DNA of 63,710 bases from Halorhabdus salina (GCF_013839425.1 NZ_JACDNP010000012.1:1-63710), one strand, 5' to 3'; numbered from the stretch's first letter, positions 1 to 9,483 are shown. Made by a program: numbers and translations. The notes: a model not told the origin generated them from the sequence alone.

Positions 1-79
1 GTGCTGAAATGTGCCGTCAGAAACGTCGAACTAGCGCTTGACGCCTCTACCCGTGGAAATTAAGCATCTAAACAAGGCC
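1..79 (+). mobile_element. 3' end of an insertion sequence (left copy)
   Basis: Bases 1-79 are repeated exactly, in inverse orientation, at 63631-63709. Frame 1 is open from the window edge to a TAA at 61-63 and encodes a tail that includes LKCAVRNVELAL. This resembles the C-terminus of haloarchaeal IS5-type transposases, which often end in a similar CAVxNIxxAL helix. The repeat ends at GGCC (76-79), probably the outer boundary of the element. Only the last 79 bases are in view, so the family assignment is inference and a target duplication cannot be checked. Confidence 0.6.
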
Positions 80-108
80 CAGCCACTGTAATAGGCGGAA
101 GCCTAACT

Positions 109-882
109 GTGGCTGGCATTGCGAGTGGATCACAAAGTCACACACTGAGTGAATTCAAAGAAGACCTAAATAATGCGTTTGAAATTAGGGACCAAGGAGG
201 CTCAATTGAGGAGTGGAGAAGCTATCTTGTGAATCAGGGTTACTCTGTAGGCGACGCTGTTTACAGCTACCCAGAAGATCATCCCGATGGGGTCACTAAT
301 ATTATTGAGCCTGACCACTTAGCAAATAAGAAGGATTTGGATATCCATATTTCTTTAGTAGGCCCGAAAGATCTCTCGGATTATGGAGAGACATATGCTG
401 CGTCACTCGATATGAAATATATTGAAGACGGCGATCTAATACATGACACACAGGGAGAACCTCCGGTTGATCTCGCTGGATTTGGTTACCATGACCCGCA
501 TTGGGAATTAATCACTAATGATCTCTCAGAGGCCACAGAGACCTCCGAAAATATAAATTATCGAGATGGGTCCTATTCAACCGGAGGGTTAGCGTTTGAT
601 GTATATGACGAAGACCTAACTATAGTTACTAATGGCTCACCTACAGAGCAGTGTACAGTGTTTTTGAACCCAACTGGTGACGCAGACCCGGAAGAACGGA
701 TTGTCCATGGTGACTACCATCATACTTGGAATGAGATAGAAATTCAAGGTGTTTCTATTAATCCGTCAGGTTTGTCAGTAGTTGTAAGCGATGAAGCTCA
801 AGAATGGGAAACAGATACTACAAGGTACGGTGAAGAAATTCTTAAACTTTCTCAAGCAGACGCAACTCCGCCACTGTTTTAG
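109..882 (+). CDS. Secreted protein of unknown function, 5' end cut off by the IS
   Basis: I do not recognise the family. The 257-residue product is acidic and has no obvious catalytic motif. The GTG at 109 is only a nominal start. The same frame is open upstream to the IS edge at about 80 and reads ATVIGGSLTVAGIASGS, which looks like the hydrophobic part of a Tat signal peptide. The twin-arginine start was probably lost when the IS inserted. The mature part begins near SQSHTLSEF and contains HDPHWELI and a Gly/Pro-rich middle. The gene is much more AT-rich than the core of the window, suggesting transfer. It is probably not expressed as a normal secreted protein in this form. Confidence 0.6.
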   Translation: MAGIASGSQSHTLSEFKEDLNNAFEIRDQGGSIEEWRSYLVNQGYSVGDAVYSYPEDHPDGVTNIIEPDHLANKKDLDIHISLVGPKDLSDYGETYAASLDMKYIEDGDLIHDTQGEPPVDLAGFGYHDPHWELITNDLSEATETSENINYRDGSYSTGGLAFDVYDEDLTIVTNGSPTEQCTVFLNPTGDADPEERIVHGDYHHTWNEIEIQGVSINPSGLSVVVSDEAQEWETDTTRYGEEILKLSQADATPPLF

Positions 883-1044
883 AAGTCTCTGTTTTTGCTT
901 GAACCGTTTGAATTTCATCTGTCAGTTGACCCATCATCATTTAATACCCGCTCTTGTCCTCACTGTTGCATCCGGTCGCTTCTCAGTCGTCGATGTCGGT
1001 CACGTAAAGCCGCGTGCAGACGACATCCCTAACAGACGCTCCAC

Positions 1045-1197
1045 TTATTCGAGTGCCTCGACAACCGTTTCCCAGGGCATGGCAGGTCTGTGTTCCGGGG
1101 TCACCGGGCGGAGGACCTCGCCATTTTCGTCGATCGCCGTCGTTCTGGCGACGTGTCCCTGGTAACCGGCCTGAATCACCCATGAATAGCCGACCAA
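1045..1197 (-). CDS. Short conserved-looking protein (about 50 aa) or gene remnant
   Basis: On the minus strand a frame ending in TAA at 1045-1047 encodes VIQAGYQGHVARTTAIDE, then NGEVLRPVTPEH and MPWETVVEALE. Codon choice and residue order look like genuine haloarchaeal coding sequence. No ATG exists in frame; TTG at 1197 or GTG at 1173 could serve as the start, and a GGGAGG lies just upstream of the TTG. The frame is closed by TGA a little farther upstream, so this is either a tiny protein or the 3' remnant of a longer gene. I do not know a function. The stretch from 883 to 1044 shows nothing recognisable. Confidence 0.45.
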   Translation of the reverse strand: MVGYSWVIQAGYQGHVARTTAIDENGEVLRPVTPEHRPAMPWETVVEALE

Positions 1198-1291
1198 AGC
1201 CTCCCATTCAATACACGCCGAGACCCGGATCCGTTCCGGGGGTCATAAGCTGGGCTCGACAGAAAATCTTGGCGACCGTCCGATCGGACGG

Positions 1292-1408
1292 CTACGCCGC
1301 GTTCGCACACGCTGGACTGCAGTAGCCCCGTTCGGCAGCGTTCGAATCGGGGTGTGCCTTGAACGATTCGCCACAGCCGTTGCAGGTGTACGTTTCGAAG
1401 TCCGACAT
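1292..1408 (-). CDS. Tiny zinc-finger protein (38 aa)
   Basis: A 38-residue protein beginning MSDFETYTCNGCGESF and ending with CSPACANAA. The CxxC near residue 9 and CxxxC near residue 32 form a plausible single zinc site. Haloarchaea encode many such one-finger mini-proteins, mostly of unknown role, in binding or regulation. The ATG at 1408 is the first start that places CNGC near the N-terminus. It lies 55 bases downstream of the flavin oxidoreductase gene on the same strand and may be cotranscribed. Function unknown. Confidence 0.6.
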   Translation of the reverse strand: MSDFETYTCNGCGESFKAHPDSNAAERGYCSPACANAA

Positions 1409-1463
1409 GCCATTCGGTGGGTGACAGCCCGGAAACCAAGATAGTTTTGGACGTCTCAGTTCG

Positions 1464-2471
1464 TCACTGGAGCGCGCGACCGGCTTTGAGGCCACTCCGG
1501 AGAGCGGCCCGCGTCCGCCCGATGCCTTCGACCCAGTCGCCAGCGAGTGCAAGATCCGCGTCGAGAGCGTCCTCGACCAGCGATTCGTCCGGTCCACGAG
1601 TCGGGACCGCTGCTCCCCATCGCTGGTACTCCCACCAGGTCGGCTCGTCGAGTCGGTCGTCATCGAGCAGTTCCACCGCACGCTGACTCGCGATCTCGGC
1701 GGCGGCGGCCGGTGACGTCTGGGGATGGGTCACCGCCCACCCCGGGCCGAACTGGACGATGACCATTCCTTCGCCGTCTGGCACGTGGCCCGGCTTGTGC
1801 CCTTCGTTCGAGACCCATGCGACGTCGTAGACACCCTCCTCGCTGACGAGACCGAAGAATTCGGTATCGACCTCGAACGGATAGTGCAACGCAACGGTAT
1901 CCATCGTCCGGTAGGGAATCTCGTCTGCGGTCGTCGCTAATCGACCCCGGAGCGGATCGTCCCAATCGGCCGTCTCGAACAGCACTGAGGCCGATGCGCC
2001 CGGTACTGCCAAGACGACTGCATCGAAGTCCTCTTCGCCGTCTTCGGTCGTCACTCGCCAGCCGTCCGAGAGTCGCTCGAGTCGGGTGACCCCGACGCCG
2101 ACTTCGAGATCCGCTTCACTTTCTTCGATCATGCCACGGACGATCCCATCGAGGCCGTCACGCGTCGTCCAGCGTGGATTCTGCGGCGTCTGTCCGGGGG
2201 CGATCTCCCCGTCGGCGTCGAAGCGCCAGACTGGAGTCTCAATCTCGACGAGGACATCGCTTGCTGCCGTCTCGATGACGGATTGTAAGTTCTCGTCCCC
2301 GACTTCGAGGTAGTTCGCACCGAAGTCGAAGATACAGCCGTTCCGGCGTCGACTCGCCATGCGACCTCCAACAGTGTCCATTTCGTAGACTGTCGTGTCG
2401 GCGTCATCGAGTGCGTGGGCCGCCCCAGCCCCGGCGATCCCGCCGCCAACGATACAGATGCGTTTAGTCAT
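1464..2471 (-). CDS. FAD-dependent amine-oxidase-like oxidoreductase
   Basis: A 335-residue protein with an N-terminal Rossmann FAD motif, ICIVGGGIAGAGAAHAL at residues 5-21, followed by GGRMASRR, the second FAD-contact motif of the flavin amine oxidase family. The C-terminal GDWVEGIGRTRAALRSG is the usual FAD-closing segment. Length and layout fit the short renalase-like NAD(P)/FAD-dependent group rather than full-size monoamine oxidases. The substrate cannot be told. No signal peptide, so cytoplasmic. The ATG at 2471 starts directly before the FAD strand; a longer upstream extension in frame lacks that logic. Confidence 0.85.
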   Translation of the reverse strand: MTKRICIVGGGIAGAGAAHALDDADTTVYEMDTVGGRMASRRRNGCIFDFGANYLEVGDENLQSVIETAASDVLVEIETPVWRFDADGEIAPGQTPQNPRWTTRDGLDGIVRGMIEESEADLEVGVGVTRLERLSDGWRVTTEDGEEDFDAVVLAVPGASASVLFETADWDDPLRGRLATTADEIPYRTMDTVALHYPFEVDTEFFGLVSEEGVYDVAWVSNEGHKPGHVPDGEGMVIVQFGPGWAVTHPQTSPAAAAEIASQRAVELLDDDRLDEPTWWEYQRWGAAVPTRGPDESLVEDALDADLALAGDWVEGIGRTRAALRSGLKAGRALQ

Positions 2472-2737
2472 GCCCACACTTCGATGGGTGGCACCTAAAG
2501 AGCCGCCTTGGAGGCAGGTTCTGTGACAATTTCGGGGAGACTGCTCTGGAATGGGCCAGTGAGGGCCGTCTTGTTTGCTCTTGGGGCCACATACGGAGAG
2601 ATTTTCTGCCCCGAAATGGGTCGACCTCGGCATTTTCGCGGGGCCGGCGACGAGTTGCTTTCACTACCGACGCTGGCTACTGTGCGTAATTATATCTAAT
2701 TACTTTTTTGTGTCTCCGGTGTTGAGGTGGTCAGTAC

Positions 2738-2950
2738 ATGCTGCCGATCGAACGACTGCGGTCGAGGCTCCGGGCTGGCACGCGAACTGATGCCGTGCTC
2801 GTCGGGTTGCCGCTCGCGTTTATCGGGATCTTCGCCGTTTCAAACGGCGTGTGGGCGTCGACCGATAATGCGCTCATGCTGGCTTCGATCGTCTGCGCCT
2901 CACTTATCCTCGACAGCTTGTTTGTCCATCCGCCGACCGAATCGGGGTGA
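2738..2950 (+). CDS. Small membrane protein (70 aa)
   Basis: A 70-residue protein with a basic N-terminus (MLPIERLRSRLRAGTRTDA) and two hydrophobic segments, roughly residues 20-37 and 43-62. It is probably a two-helix inner membrane hairpin with both ends cytoplasmic. An AT-rich TATA-like stretch at about 2690-2705 lies 35-45 bases upstream. I do not recognise a function. The upstream gap (2472-2737) holds nothing else I can support. Confidence 0.6.
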   Translation: MLPIERLRSRLRAGTRTDAVLVGLPLAFIGIFAVSNGVWASTDNALMLASIVCASLILDSLFVHPPTESG

Positions 2951-3153
2951 GTCTGACCGTCGTCTCAGTAGCTGTGACTCGGGTGGATACATCTACCAGA
3001 CAGATCTGGCTAGTACCGACGAATACCTGTTGGCGATGAGCACTTGTGCCGACAAATGGCTACGAAGTGTACTGTTGTGACTTGGTGTGTCCAGCTATGC
3101 CCAAAACTAACTCAACGTTCAAGGGAGGGAAGGCCCAATCTCTACGTATCCAA

Positions 3154-3543
3154 ATGACGGAGACGATCACAGTCTTGCTGGTCGACGAGGATCAGGACAT
3201 CCTCGACATCACGGCCACGTTTCTCGAACGGGAAGACGAAGCACTGGACGTACTGCCAGTGACTGAGACAGCGACAGCGCTCGAAACAGTCCAAGAGCAG
3301 CCAGAGCGCGTCGATTGTGTGATCAGTGACTACAGCATGCCCGAGATGACTGGCGTCGAGTTTTTCCAGTCTGTCCGGGAGGTTGATCCGGACGTTCCGT
3401 TCTTCTTTTTCACCGGTCGTGACCGTCAGCAGATCGAAGCCGAACTCGGTGAGCAGTCAGTCACCGGCTACGTCCAGAAGGGGACTGGTACCGAACGATA
3501 TGCCGACCTGGCGACAGAGATTCGTGACGCGGTTGACGCCTGA
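3154..3543 (+). CDS. Stand-alone response regulator receiver domain
   Basis: A 129-residue single REC domain. The acidic pocket is VDEDQD (residues 10-15), the phosphoacceptor is Asp59 in CVISDYSMPEMTG, the conserved Thr is in FFFFTGRD, and the Lys is in YVQKG. There is no output domain, so it works as a phosphorylation relay or through a partner protein. A hybrid histidine kinase gene lies at 39 kb and carries a similar receiver. The ATG at 3154 gives a standard REC start; the frame extends upstream but adds non-domain sequence. The 200-base gap upstream (2951-3153) shows no gene. Confidence 0.85.
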   Translation: MTETITVLLVDEDQDILDITATFLEREDEALDVLPVTETATALETVQEQPERVDCVISDYSMPEMTGVEFFQSVREVDPDVPFFFFTGRDRQQIEAELGEQSVTGYVQKGTGTERYADLATEIRDAVDA

Positions 3544-3673
3544 TCAGGCTCTGGTAGACGCGAGATCAGTTCGTTCTCTACTGTGCCCGGTCGGTGTTGG
3601 CGAGCCATCGATCGGCAATCGACCGATCCGAACACTCGCCGTTGCAAAACCCAGTCGCCCCAGGATCTGGTGT

Positions 3674-4456
3674 TTATCTTCCGTCGAACGTGGGTTCGCG
3701 ATCTTCCTGGAACGCGTCGATTCCTTCCATGAGGTCGTCCGTGTCCCGGAGCAACCCGAAGGCGCGTGATTCGATTTCAAGCCCGGCCTCGATATCGTCC
3801 TGGCCCTTGTGCATCGCACGCTTGGTCAGTCCCTGGGCGATCGGTGGCCCCGCTGCGAGGTCGGCCGCGAGTTCGTCGACCCGCGCCTCGAACTCGTCGG
3901 GATCGTGGACCTCGTTGACGAACCCGTACTCGGCCATCGATTCGGCGTCGAAGTGGTCGGCCGTGAAGATGATCTCCTTGGCCCGGCCTTCGCCGACGAT
4001 CCGCTGGAGACGCTGGGTCCCGCCCCACCCGGGCATCAGCCCGAGATTGTGTTCGGTCTGTCCGAAGCGAGCGTCACTCGTGGCAATCCGGAGATCGGCG
4101 TGGGTCGCCAGTTCCATGCCACCGCCGAGACAGAAGCCGTCGATTGCCGCGAGGACTGGCATCGAACTCTCCTTGACCGCGCCGAATATTTCCTGGCCCT
4201 TCTGGGAGAGTTCCGCGACGTCGACCGCGTTCCCCTCGGTGATCGAGGAGAGGTCTGCGCCTGCCGAGAATGCGCGATCGCCTGCGCCTGCGAGAACCAC
4301 CACGCGAACCGCGTCGTCATCGTCGAGGGTTTCGATCGCGTCAGCGAGTTCCTCGAGGAGGGTCGGGCTGATCGCGTTCATCCGCTCGGGTCGATCGATC
4401 GTGAGTCGGCCGATCCCGTCCTCGCGGTCGACCAGTAGTGTTTCGTAGTCGCTCAT
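3674..4456 (-). CDS. Enoyl-CoA hydratase/isomerase (crotonase family)
   Basis: A 260-residue crotonase-fold enzyme that hydrates 2-enoyl-CoA in fatty-acid beta-oxidation. The oxyanion-hole motif AFSAGADL and both catalytic glutamates are present, in CLGGGMELA and FGQTEHNLGLMPG, as expected for a true hydratase. Its start overlaps the stop of the 3-hydroxyacyl-CoA dehydrogenase gene by 4 bases, so the two are translationally coupled and carry out consecutive steps. Chain-length preference is not evident from sequence. Confidence 0.9.
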   Translation of the reverse strand: MSDYETLLVDREDGIGRLTIDRPERMNAISPTLLEELADAIETLDDDDAVRVVVLAGAGDRAFSAGADLSSITEGNAVDVAELSQKGQEIFGAVKESSMPVLAAIDGFCLGGGMELATHADLRIATSDARFGQTEHNLGLMPGWGGTQRLQRIVGEGRAKEIIFTADHFDAESMAEYGFVNEVHDPDEFEARVDELAADLAAGPPIAQGLTKRAMHKGQDDIEAGLEIESRAFGLLRDTDDLMEGIDAFQEDREPTFDGR

Positions 4457-5616
4457 CGGTCAGTGAACCCTCCGGCGTCGGCTGCGGTCCGCAGATAATC
4501 GGCTACGTTGTACCGCTCGGCCCCGGACTCCTCGTAGGCTGCATCGAGTGTCTCGACGAGCGTTTCCAGCCCGGCCGCATCCGCCAGGGTGACTGCCCCT
4601 TCGGGAAAACCAGCGCCCAGCTGCATCGCCTGGTCGATCGCCTCGATCGTGGCGACGTCGTCTGCAAGCAGGTTCGCCGTCTCGTTGGCCATCACACCCA
4701 GTAGGTGGTGTTCGACTTCTGTACTGACGGGGGCTCCCTCATAATCCGTGCCGTCGTCGTAATCGTAGAAGCCCTCGCCGGTCTTGCGGCCGAGACGATC
4801 GTCATCGACGGCTGTCTCGAGCAAGGGGGCCGGTTCGTAGGCGTCGCCCAGGACCTCGTGGAGATAGTCCATGATGTGCAACGTGACGTCGTTACCGATC
4901 GTGTCGCTCAACTCGAAGGCACCCATCGGCAGGCCGATCGATGCCGTCGCGGTCGAATCGACTTCCTCGACGGTTGCAACCCCCTCCTCGACTAGCCAGG
5001 CAGCCTCGTTGAGCATCGGGATGAGGATCCGGTTGACGATGAAGCCCGGACTGTCCTTTTGCACCCGGACGGGCGTTTTCCCGAGATCCTCGGCAAGTGC
5101 CTCGACTGTGTCGAGGATCTCGTCGTCGGTGTGGGCCCCGCGAATGACCTCGACGAGATCCATCCGGGTCGGTGGATTGAAGAAGTGCATCCCGCAGAAC
5201 TGGCCCGGACGATCGGTCAACTCCGAGAGATCGGTAATCGAGAGGCTGGAGGTGTTCGTGCCATAAATCGCCTGTTCGGGCGCGTATTCGTCGACTTCAG
5301 TGTAGACGGCTTCCTTGATGTCCATGTCTTCCGGGACGGCCTCAATGACGACGTCGGCGTCACTGACAGCGTCCTCGACCGGGACGACCGGATCGATCCG
5401 GTCGCGTGCCGCGTCGGCGTCGGCCTCGGTGATGTACTCCCGATCGGCCATCTTCGCCAGGCTCGAGTCAATCTGGTCGTAGCCGTTCTGGACAAGGTCC
5501 TCGTTGATGTCGCGCAACCGGACCTGGTAGCCCGACAGAGACGCGACTTGCGCGATGCCGTGGCCCATCGTTCCCGCACCCAGTACCGCAATCGTGTCGA
5601 TATCGTTGATGGTCAT
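4453..5616 (-). CDS. 3-hydroxyacyl-CoA dehydrogenase
   Basis: A 387-residue NAD-dependent dehydrogenase. The NAD-binding motif is LGAGTMGHGIAQ at residues 12-23. The substrate site MHFFNPPTRMDLVEVI includes the catalytic-dyad His, and FIVNRI follows. It has two C-terminal helical 3HCDH domains (EGFYDYDDGTDYEG marks the end of the first; GAGFPEGAVTLADAAG lies in the second). It oxidises 3-hydroxyacyl-CoA to 3-oxoacyl-CoA and is cotranscribed with the hydratase downstream. The ATG at 5616 puts the NAD strand at the normal place; an upstream extension is non-domain. The gap to cysE has a TATA-like TTTAAATA near 5720. Confidence 0.92.
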   Translation of the reverse strand: MTINDIDTIAVLGAGTMGHGIAQVASLSGYQVRLRDINEDLVQNGYDQIDSSLAKMADREYITEADADAARDRIDPVVPVEDAVSDADVVIEAVPEDMDIKEAVYTEVDEYAPEQAIYGTNTSSLSITDLSELTDRPGQFCGMHFFNPPTRMDLVEVIRGAHTDDEILDTVEALAEDLGKTPVRVQKDSPGFIVNRILIPMLNEAAWLVEEGVATVEEVDSTATASIGLPMGAFELSDTIGNDVTLHIMDYLHEVLGDAYEPAPLLETAVDDDRLGRKTGEGFYDYDDGTDYEGAPVSTEVEHHLLGVMANETANLLADDVATIEAIDQAMQLGAGFPEGAVTLADAAGLETLVETLDAAYEESGAERYNVADYLRTAADAGGFTDR

Positions 5617-5823
5617 ACGTTCGTTCGGGAAGACGACTGGCAGGCTGTTTAAACTTCGCTTCCGACAACAATTCGTCAATTTACGCAGTTACATCGCACT
5701 CGCGTTGATCGAACGGGTTTAAATACGAGAGTCGGCTAGCCGGTATATACACGGTCGACTGTCCGGCCGGTGTTCTTCACTGGACCACCCAGCACGGACG
5801 GCGACCCGCTTCAGCCCCTATCC

Positions 5824-6378
5824 ATGTTTGAGCACATCCGCGAGGACGTTCGTACAGCGAAGGCAAAGGATCCGGCGGCTCAATCCACACTGGAAGTATT
5901 TCTCACCTATCCCGGCCTGCACGCGGTCTGGCTGTATCGTGTGGCACACGTCCTGTGGGGGGACGGGTATCGACTCACGGCCCGCCTCATCTCCCATTTG
6001 AGCAGGCTCCTGACTGGCGTCGAAATCCATCCGGCTGCCGATATCGGCGACCGGGTGTTCATTGACCACGGCATGGGCGTCGTAATCGGTGAGACGGCCG
6101 ATATCGGTGACGACGTGATGATGTATCACGGCGTGACGCTGGGCGGCAACTCAATGCGGCGGACCAAGCGCCATCCGACCGTCGAAGACGGCGCAACATT
6201 GGGCGTCAACGCGACGTTGATCGGCAATATCACGATCGGCGAGAACGCCACAGTCGGCGCAGGGGCGACAGTCATCGAGGACGTACCCGCGGGTGAGACA
6301 GTCGCCGGCGTCCCTGCCGAACCCATCGACGGGACGGCGACGCTAGAAGCACCTGTCGCCGGCGAGGACGACGACTGA
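5824..6378 (+). CDS. cysE: Serine O-acetyltransferase
   Basis: A 184-residue protein with the short N-terminal helical CysE domain ([19 protein letters not shown], then [13 protein letters not shown]) and a left-handed beta-helix of hexapeptide repeats. Typical signatures are [35 protein letters not shown] and [13 protein letters not shown]. It acetylates serine with acetyl-CoA as the first step of cysteine synthesis. The ATG at 5824 starts exactly at the family N-terminus; a longer in-frame start at 5770 adds a Pro-rich stretch with no family support. No cysK is adjacent. Confidence 0.92.
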   Translation: MFEHIREDVRTAKAKDPAAQSTLEVFLTYPGLHAVWLYRVAHVLWGDGYRLTARLISHLSRLLTGVEIHPAADIGDRVFIDHGMGVVIGETADIGDDVMMYHGVTLGGNSMRRTKRHPTVEDGATLGVNATLIGNITIGENATVGAGATVIEDVPAGETVAGVPAEPIDGTATLEAPVAGEDDD

Positions 6379-6415
6379 CCACAATCTTTTTCGGCCCAGA
6401 ATTTGCCGATTGTCC

Positions 6416-6988
6416 ATGGCGGACCCATATGATTCACTCCGGGACGATCCGGCGATGGCAGCGCTCGTGGACGAGCATGGCGAACTCTCTATCGAACCGG
6501 CCGCGGACCCCTTCGAGCGTATCGTCATTTCAGTGGTCCGTCAACAACTGGCGATTGCCGCCGCCGACGCGATTGAGGAAGCGCTCTTTGACCACTTCGA
6601 GGTGACGCCGACGGCCTTACGGAACGCACCCGTCGAAGAGCTACGGGAAGTCGGTGTGTCCGAACGGAAAGCGGAGACGATCCGCAACCTCGGGAAAGCG
6701 TTCGCCGACCGTGACTATTCGCGCGAGGCGTTCGCCGAACGATCCGACGAGGCGGTGATCGACGAACTGACCGAAATTTCCGGAATCGGACCCTGGACAG
6801 CGAAGATGTTCTGCATGTTCGCGCTTGGTCGAGAGGATGTCTTCCCGGTCGAAGACCTCGGCATCCGACGCGGGATGCAGACAGTGTATGGGAACGAGAT
6901 GACGCGCTCTGCGATGGTCGATCACGCCGAAGTGTGGCGCCCGTATCGGTCTGTCGCATCGCTGTACCTCTGGCAGGTCGTCGACTGA
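6416..6988 (+). CDS. DNA-3-methyladenine glycosylase II-type (AlkA-like) enzyme
   Basis: A 190-residue helix-hairpin-helix glycosylase of base-excision repair. The HhH motif ISGIGPWTAKMF and the following FPVEDLGIRRGM, carrying the catalytic aspartate, match the AlkA group. The N-terminal AlkA beta-sheet domain is absent, as in many archaeal and short bacterial forms. It should remove alkylated purines. The ATG at 6416 lies 37 bases after cysE; an in-frame TTG two codons upstream is less likely. Confidence 0.87.
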   Translation: MADPYDSLRDDPAMAALVDEHGELSIEPAADPFERIVISVVRQQLAIAAADAIEEALFDHFEVTPTALRNAPVEELREVGVSERKAETIRNLGKAFADRDYSREAFAERSDEAVIDELTEISGIGPWTAKMFCMFALGREDVFPVEDLGIRRGMQTVYGNEMTRSAMVDHAEVWRPYRSVASLYLWQVVD

Positions 6989-7224
6989 GCCGACCTGCTG
7001 GCAGGAGAGAGCGTCCACCTCTCGTTGAAATCTATGATGCATCTTTTCAGCAACGGTTATTACGGTAGAGGATAACGTTCGGATCGACGCTGACCCACAC
7101 GTGTAGACTGGCTGCTCGTCGCGGGTTACATCGACCGGGCGGCTTGGCCGTTTGGCACTCGTTGCGGATCTGCTCGATGGGCACCCGTGACGCGGGGTCT
7201 AGCAACGATCGAGAGACATACATC

Positions 7225-9483
7225 ATGACATCCGAACAGATGACCGCTGACTCGGGCACTGACGTGGCCAGTGATCGGGTCGAGAACCTGGTGAATCGAC
7301 TGACGCTCGAAGAGAAGATCGACATCGTCCACGGGGACGTCGATCCGGATGGGATCGCGACGGGATACGTCCCGCCGAACGAACGACTCGACATTCCGTC
7401 ACTGTCGTTGATCGACGGGCCGCTGGGCGTCCGTGCCGGTGATGGAACGGCGGCGACTGCGTTTCCGGCGTCGGTCGCGCTGGCCTCGGCCTGGGATCCG
7501 GACCTCGCCCGAGAGATGGGCGAGACGATGGCGGCCGAAGCGCGCGCACTGGATCAAGATGTGCTGTTGGCTCCCGGATTCAACATCATGCGGGTGCCCC
7601 AGTGTGGTCGCCTCTTCGAATACTACTCCGAAGACCCGCACCTGAACAGTCGGATCGCAGTCGGGTCCGTCGAGGGAATCCAAGCAGGCGACGTCGCTGC
7701 CTGTGGGAAACACTACGTGGCGAACAACCAGGAGACTGCTCGGATGGAAATGAACGCCAACGTCGGCGACCGGGCGCTCCGGGAACTCTATCTGCGCGCC
7801 TTCGAGGCCGTCGTCAAAGAGGCCGACGTCGCCTCGATCATGGCTGCCTACAATCACGTTAATGGCACTCACGCGACCGAGAATCGGCGACTGCTTACTA
7901 ACATTCTCAAAGACGAGTTCGGGTTCGACGGCTTTGTCGTCTCGGACTGGTGGGCGACGACGGATGGTCCCGCGGCCGCCAGGGCGGGACTCGATCTCGA
8001 TATGCCGGGGGCCACGATCGCTGAGATGGCAACCGACAGGAACGTCCTCTATCGGGCGATCAACACTTTCTCGACGTTCGACTGGTTCTCTCAGGACGAT
8101 GCGACGGAACTGATCACCTCGATCGTCGGCCTCGAATCGAGCGAGTGCCGAGTACATCGCTCAGAGAAGTTCGACGGCGACCTTCTGGAGGCAGTCGAAG
8201 ATGGTCGGATCGACGAGTCGGTCCTCGACGAGAAGGTCCGCCGAATCCTCGGGCAGATGGATCGGTTCGGTCTACTCGACGGCGAACAGCCGGACGGTGA
8301 GATCGACACCCCGGCCCACCACGAACGATCCCGTGACGTCGCCCAGCGTGGGACCGTCCTCCTGCAAAACGAGGACGACATGTTGCCACTCTCGACCGAT
8401 GACCTCGACGAGCTCGCGTTGATCGGCCCGCACGCCGACGAACCGAAGGTCGGTGGCGGCGGCAGTTCCGAGGTCGATCCCTCCTCGAAGATCGGGCCGC
8501 TCGACGGCATCAAGTACCGCGTCAGCGGTGACGTCGACGTGACCTTCGAGCGCGGTGGCCCACCTGTCCAGGGCGGCGACGACCGGGACGTCACCGTCTG
8601 GAACCTCTCTGCGGAGACCGTCGTCGACTCGGTGTTCGGTGACGACGACGACCCTGCAGACCCCCCGATGGGCCCGGCAGTCGAGGCTGCCAAGGACGCT
8701 GATGTCGCTGTCCTCGTAGTTCAAGACGCCGCGACGGAGGACTTCGACCGCCCGCTGTCGCTGCCGAACAATCAGGACGAACTCGTCTCGACGGTTGCTG
8801 AGGCCGCCGAGGAAACAGTCGTCGTCCTTCGGACGGCAGGCCCCGTCGAAATGCCCTGGTCCGACGAGGTCGAGGCCATCGTCGAAGCCTGGTACCCCGG
8901 CCAGGAGGACGGTCGCGTCATCGCGTCGCTCCTGTTCGGCGATGCCGAACCGTCCGGTCGACTGCCGGTCACGTTCGGCGAGCGCCCCGGCGATTACTCC
9001 GTGAACACCCGCCGGCAACACCCCGGTATCGAAATGGATGCGGAATACTCCGAGGGAATTTTCGTCGGCTACCGACACTTCGACGCCGAGGACATCGAGC
9101 CGCTGTTCCCGTTCGGCCATGGCCTGAGCTACACTGACTTCGAGTACGACGAGGTGACCGTTGAGGCAGGTGACGGCCCCGAAGCGACGGTGGAGGTCAC
9201 CGTCGAGAACGTCGGCGACCGCGACGGCTACGAGGTCGTCCAGGCGTATCTCGGCCAGGATGACCCATCGGTCGAACGCCCGCCCAAAGAGCTGGCTGCC
9301 TTCGAGTCGGTCGAACTTGCTGCCGGCGAGGCCCAGACAGTCACGCTCTCGATCGAAGAGCGTGACTTCGCCTACTACGACGAAGACGAGGCAGCCTGGA
9401 CGGTCGAAGACGGCGACTATACGGTGTCGGTTGGTCGCTCTTCCCGGGATATCGTCACGACCGAGACCGTTACCGTCGAGTAA
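7225..9483 (+). CDS. Glycoside hydrolase family 3, beta-glucosidase-like
   Basis: A 752-residue GH3 enzyme with the (alpha/beta)8 domain, GH3 C-terminal domain and a fibronectin-like C-terminal domain (VEVTVENVGDRDGYEVVQ). The nucleophile is Asp241 in GFVVSDWWA. Substrate-site motifs KHYVANNQE and FEYYSEDPHL are present. It hydrolyses beta-linked glucosides or related sugars; exact specificity cannot be read. No signal peptide, so intracellular, implying that a sugar disaccharide is imported. Two ATGs, 7225 and 7240, precede the domain; an earlier in-frame start at 7178 is possible. Gap 6989-7224 shows no other gene. Confidence 0.92.
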   Translation: MTSEQMTADSGTDVASDRVENLVNRLTLEEKIDIVHGDVDPDGIATGYVPPNERLDIPSLSLIDGPLGVRAGDGTAATAFPASVALASAWDPDLAREMGETMAAEARALDQDVLLAPGFNIMRVPQCGRLFEYYSEDPHLNSRIAVGSVEGIQAGDVAACGKHYVANNQETARMEMNANVGDRALRELYLRAFEAVVKEADVASIMAAYNHVNGTHATENRRLLTNILKDEFGFDGFVVSDWWATTDGPAAARAGLDLDMPGATIAEMATDRNVLYRAINTFSTFDWFSQDDATELITSIVGLESSECRVHRSEKFDGDLLEAVEDGRIDESVLDEKVRRILGQMDRFGLLDGEQPDGEIDTPAHHERSRDVAQRGTVLLQNEDDMLPLSTDDLDELALIGPHADEPKVGGGGSSEVDPSSKIGPLDGIKYRVSGDVDVTFERGGPPVQGGDDRDVTVWNLSAETVVDSVFGDDDDPADPPMGPAVEAAKDADVAVLVVQDAATEDFDRPLSLPNNQDELVSTVAEAAEETVVVLRTAGPVEMPWSDEVEAIVEAWYPGQEDGRVIASLLFGDAEPSGRLPVTFGERPGDYSVNTRRQHPGIEMDAEYSEGIFVGYRHFDAEDIEPLFPFGHGLSYTDFEYDEVTVEAGDGPEATVEVTVENVGDRDGYEVVQAYLGQDDPSVERPPKELAAFESVELAAGEAQTVTLSIEERDFAYYDEDEAAWTVEDGDYTVSVGRSSRDIVTTETVTVE

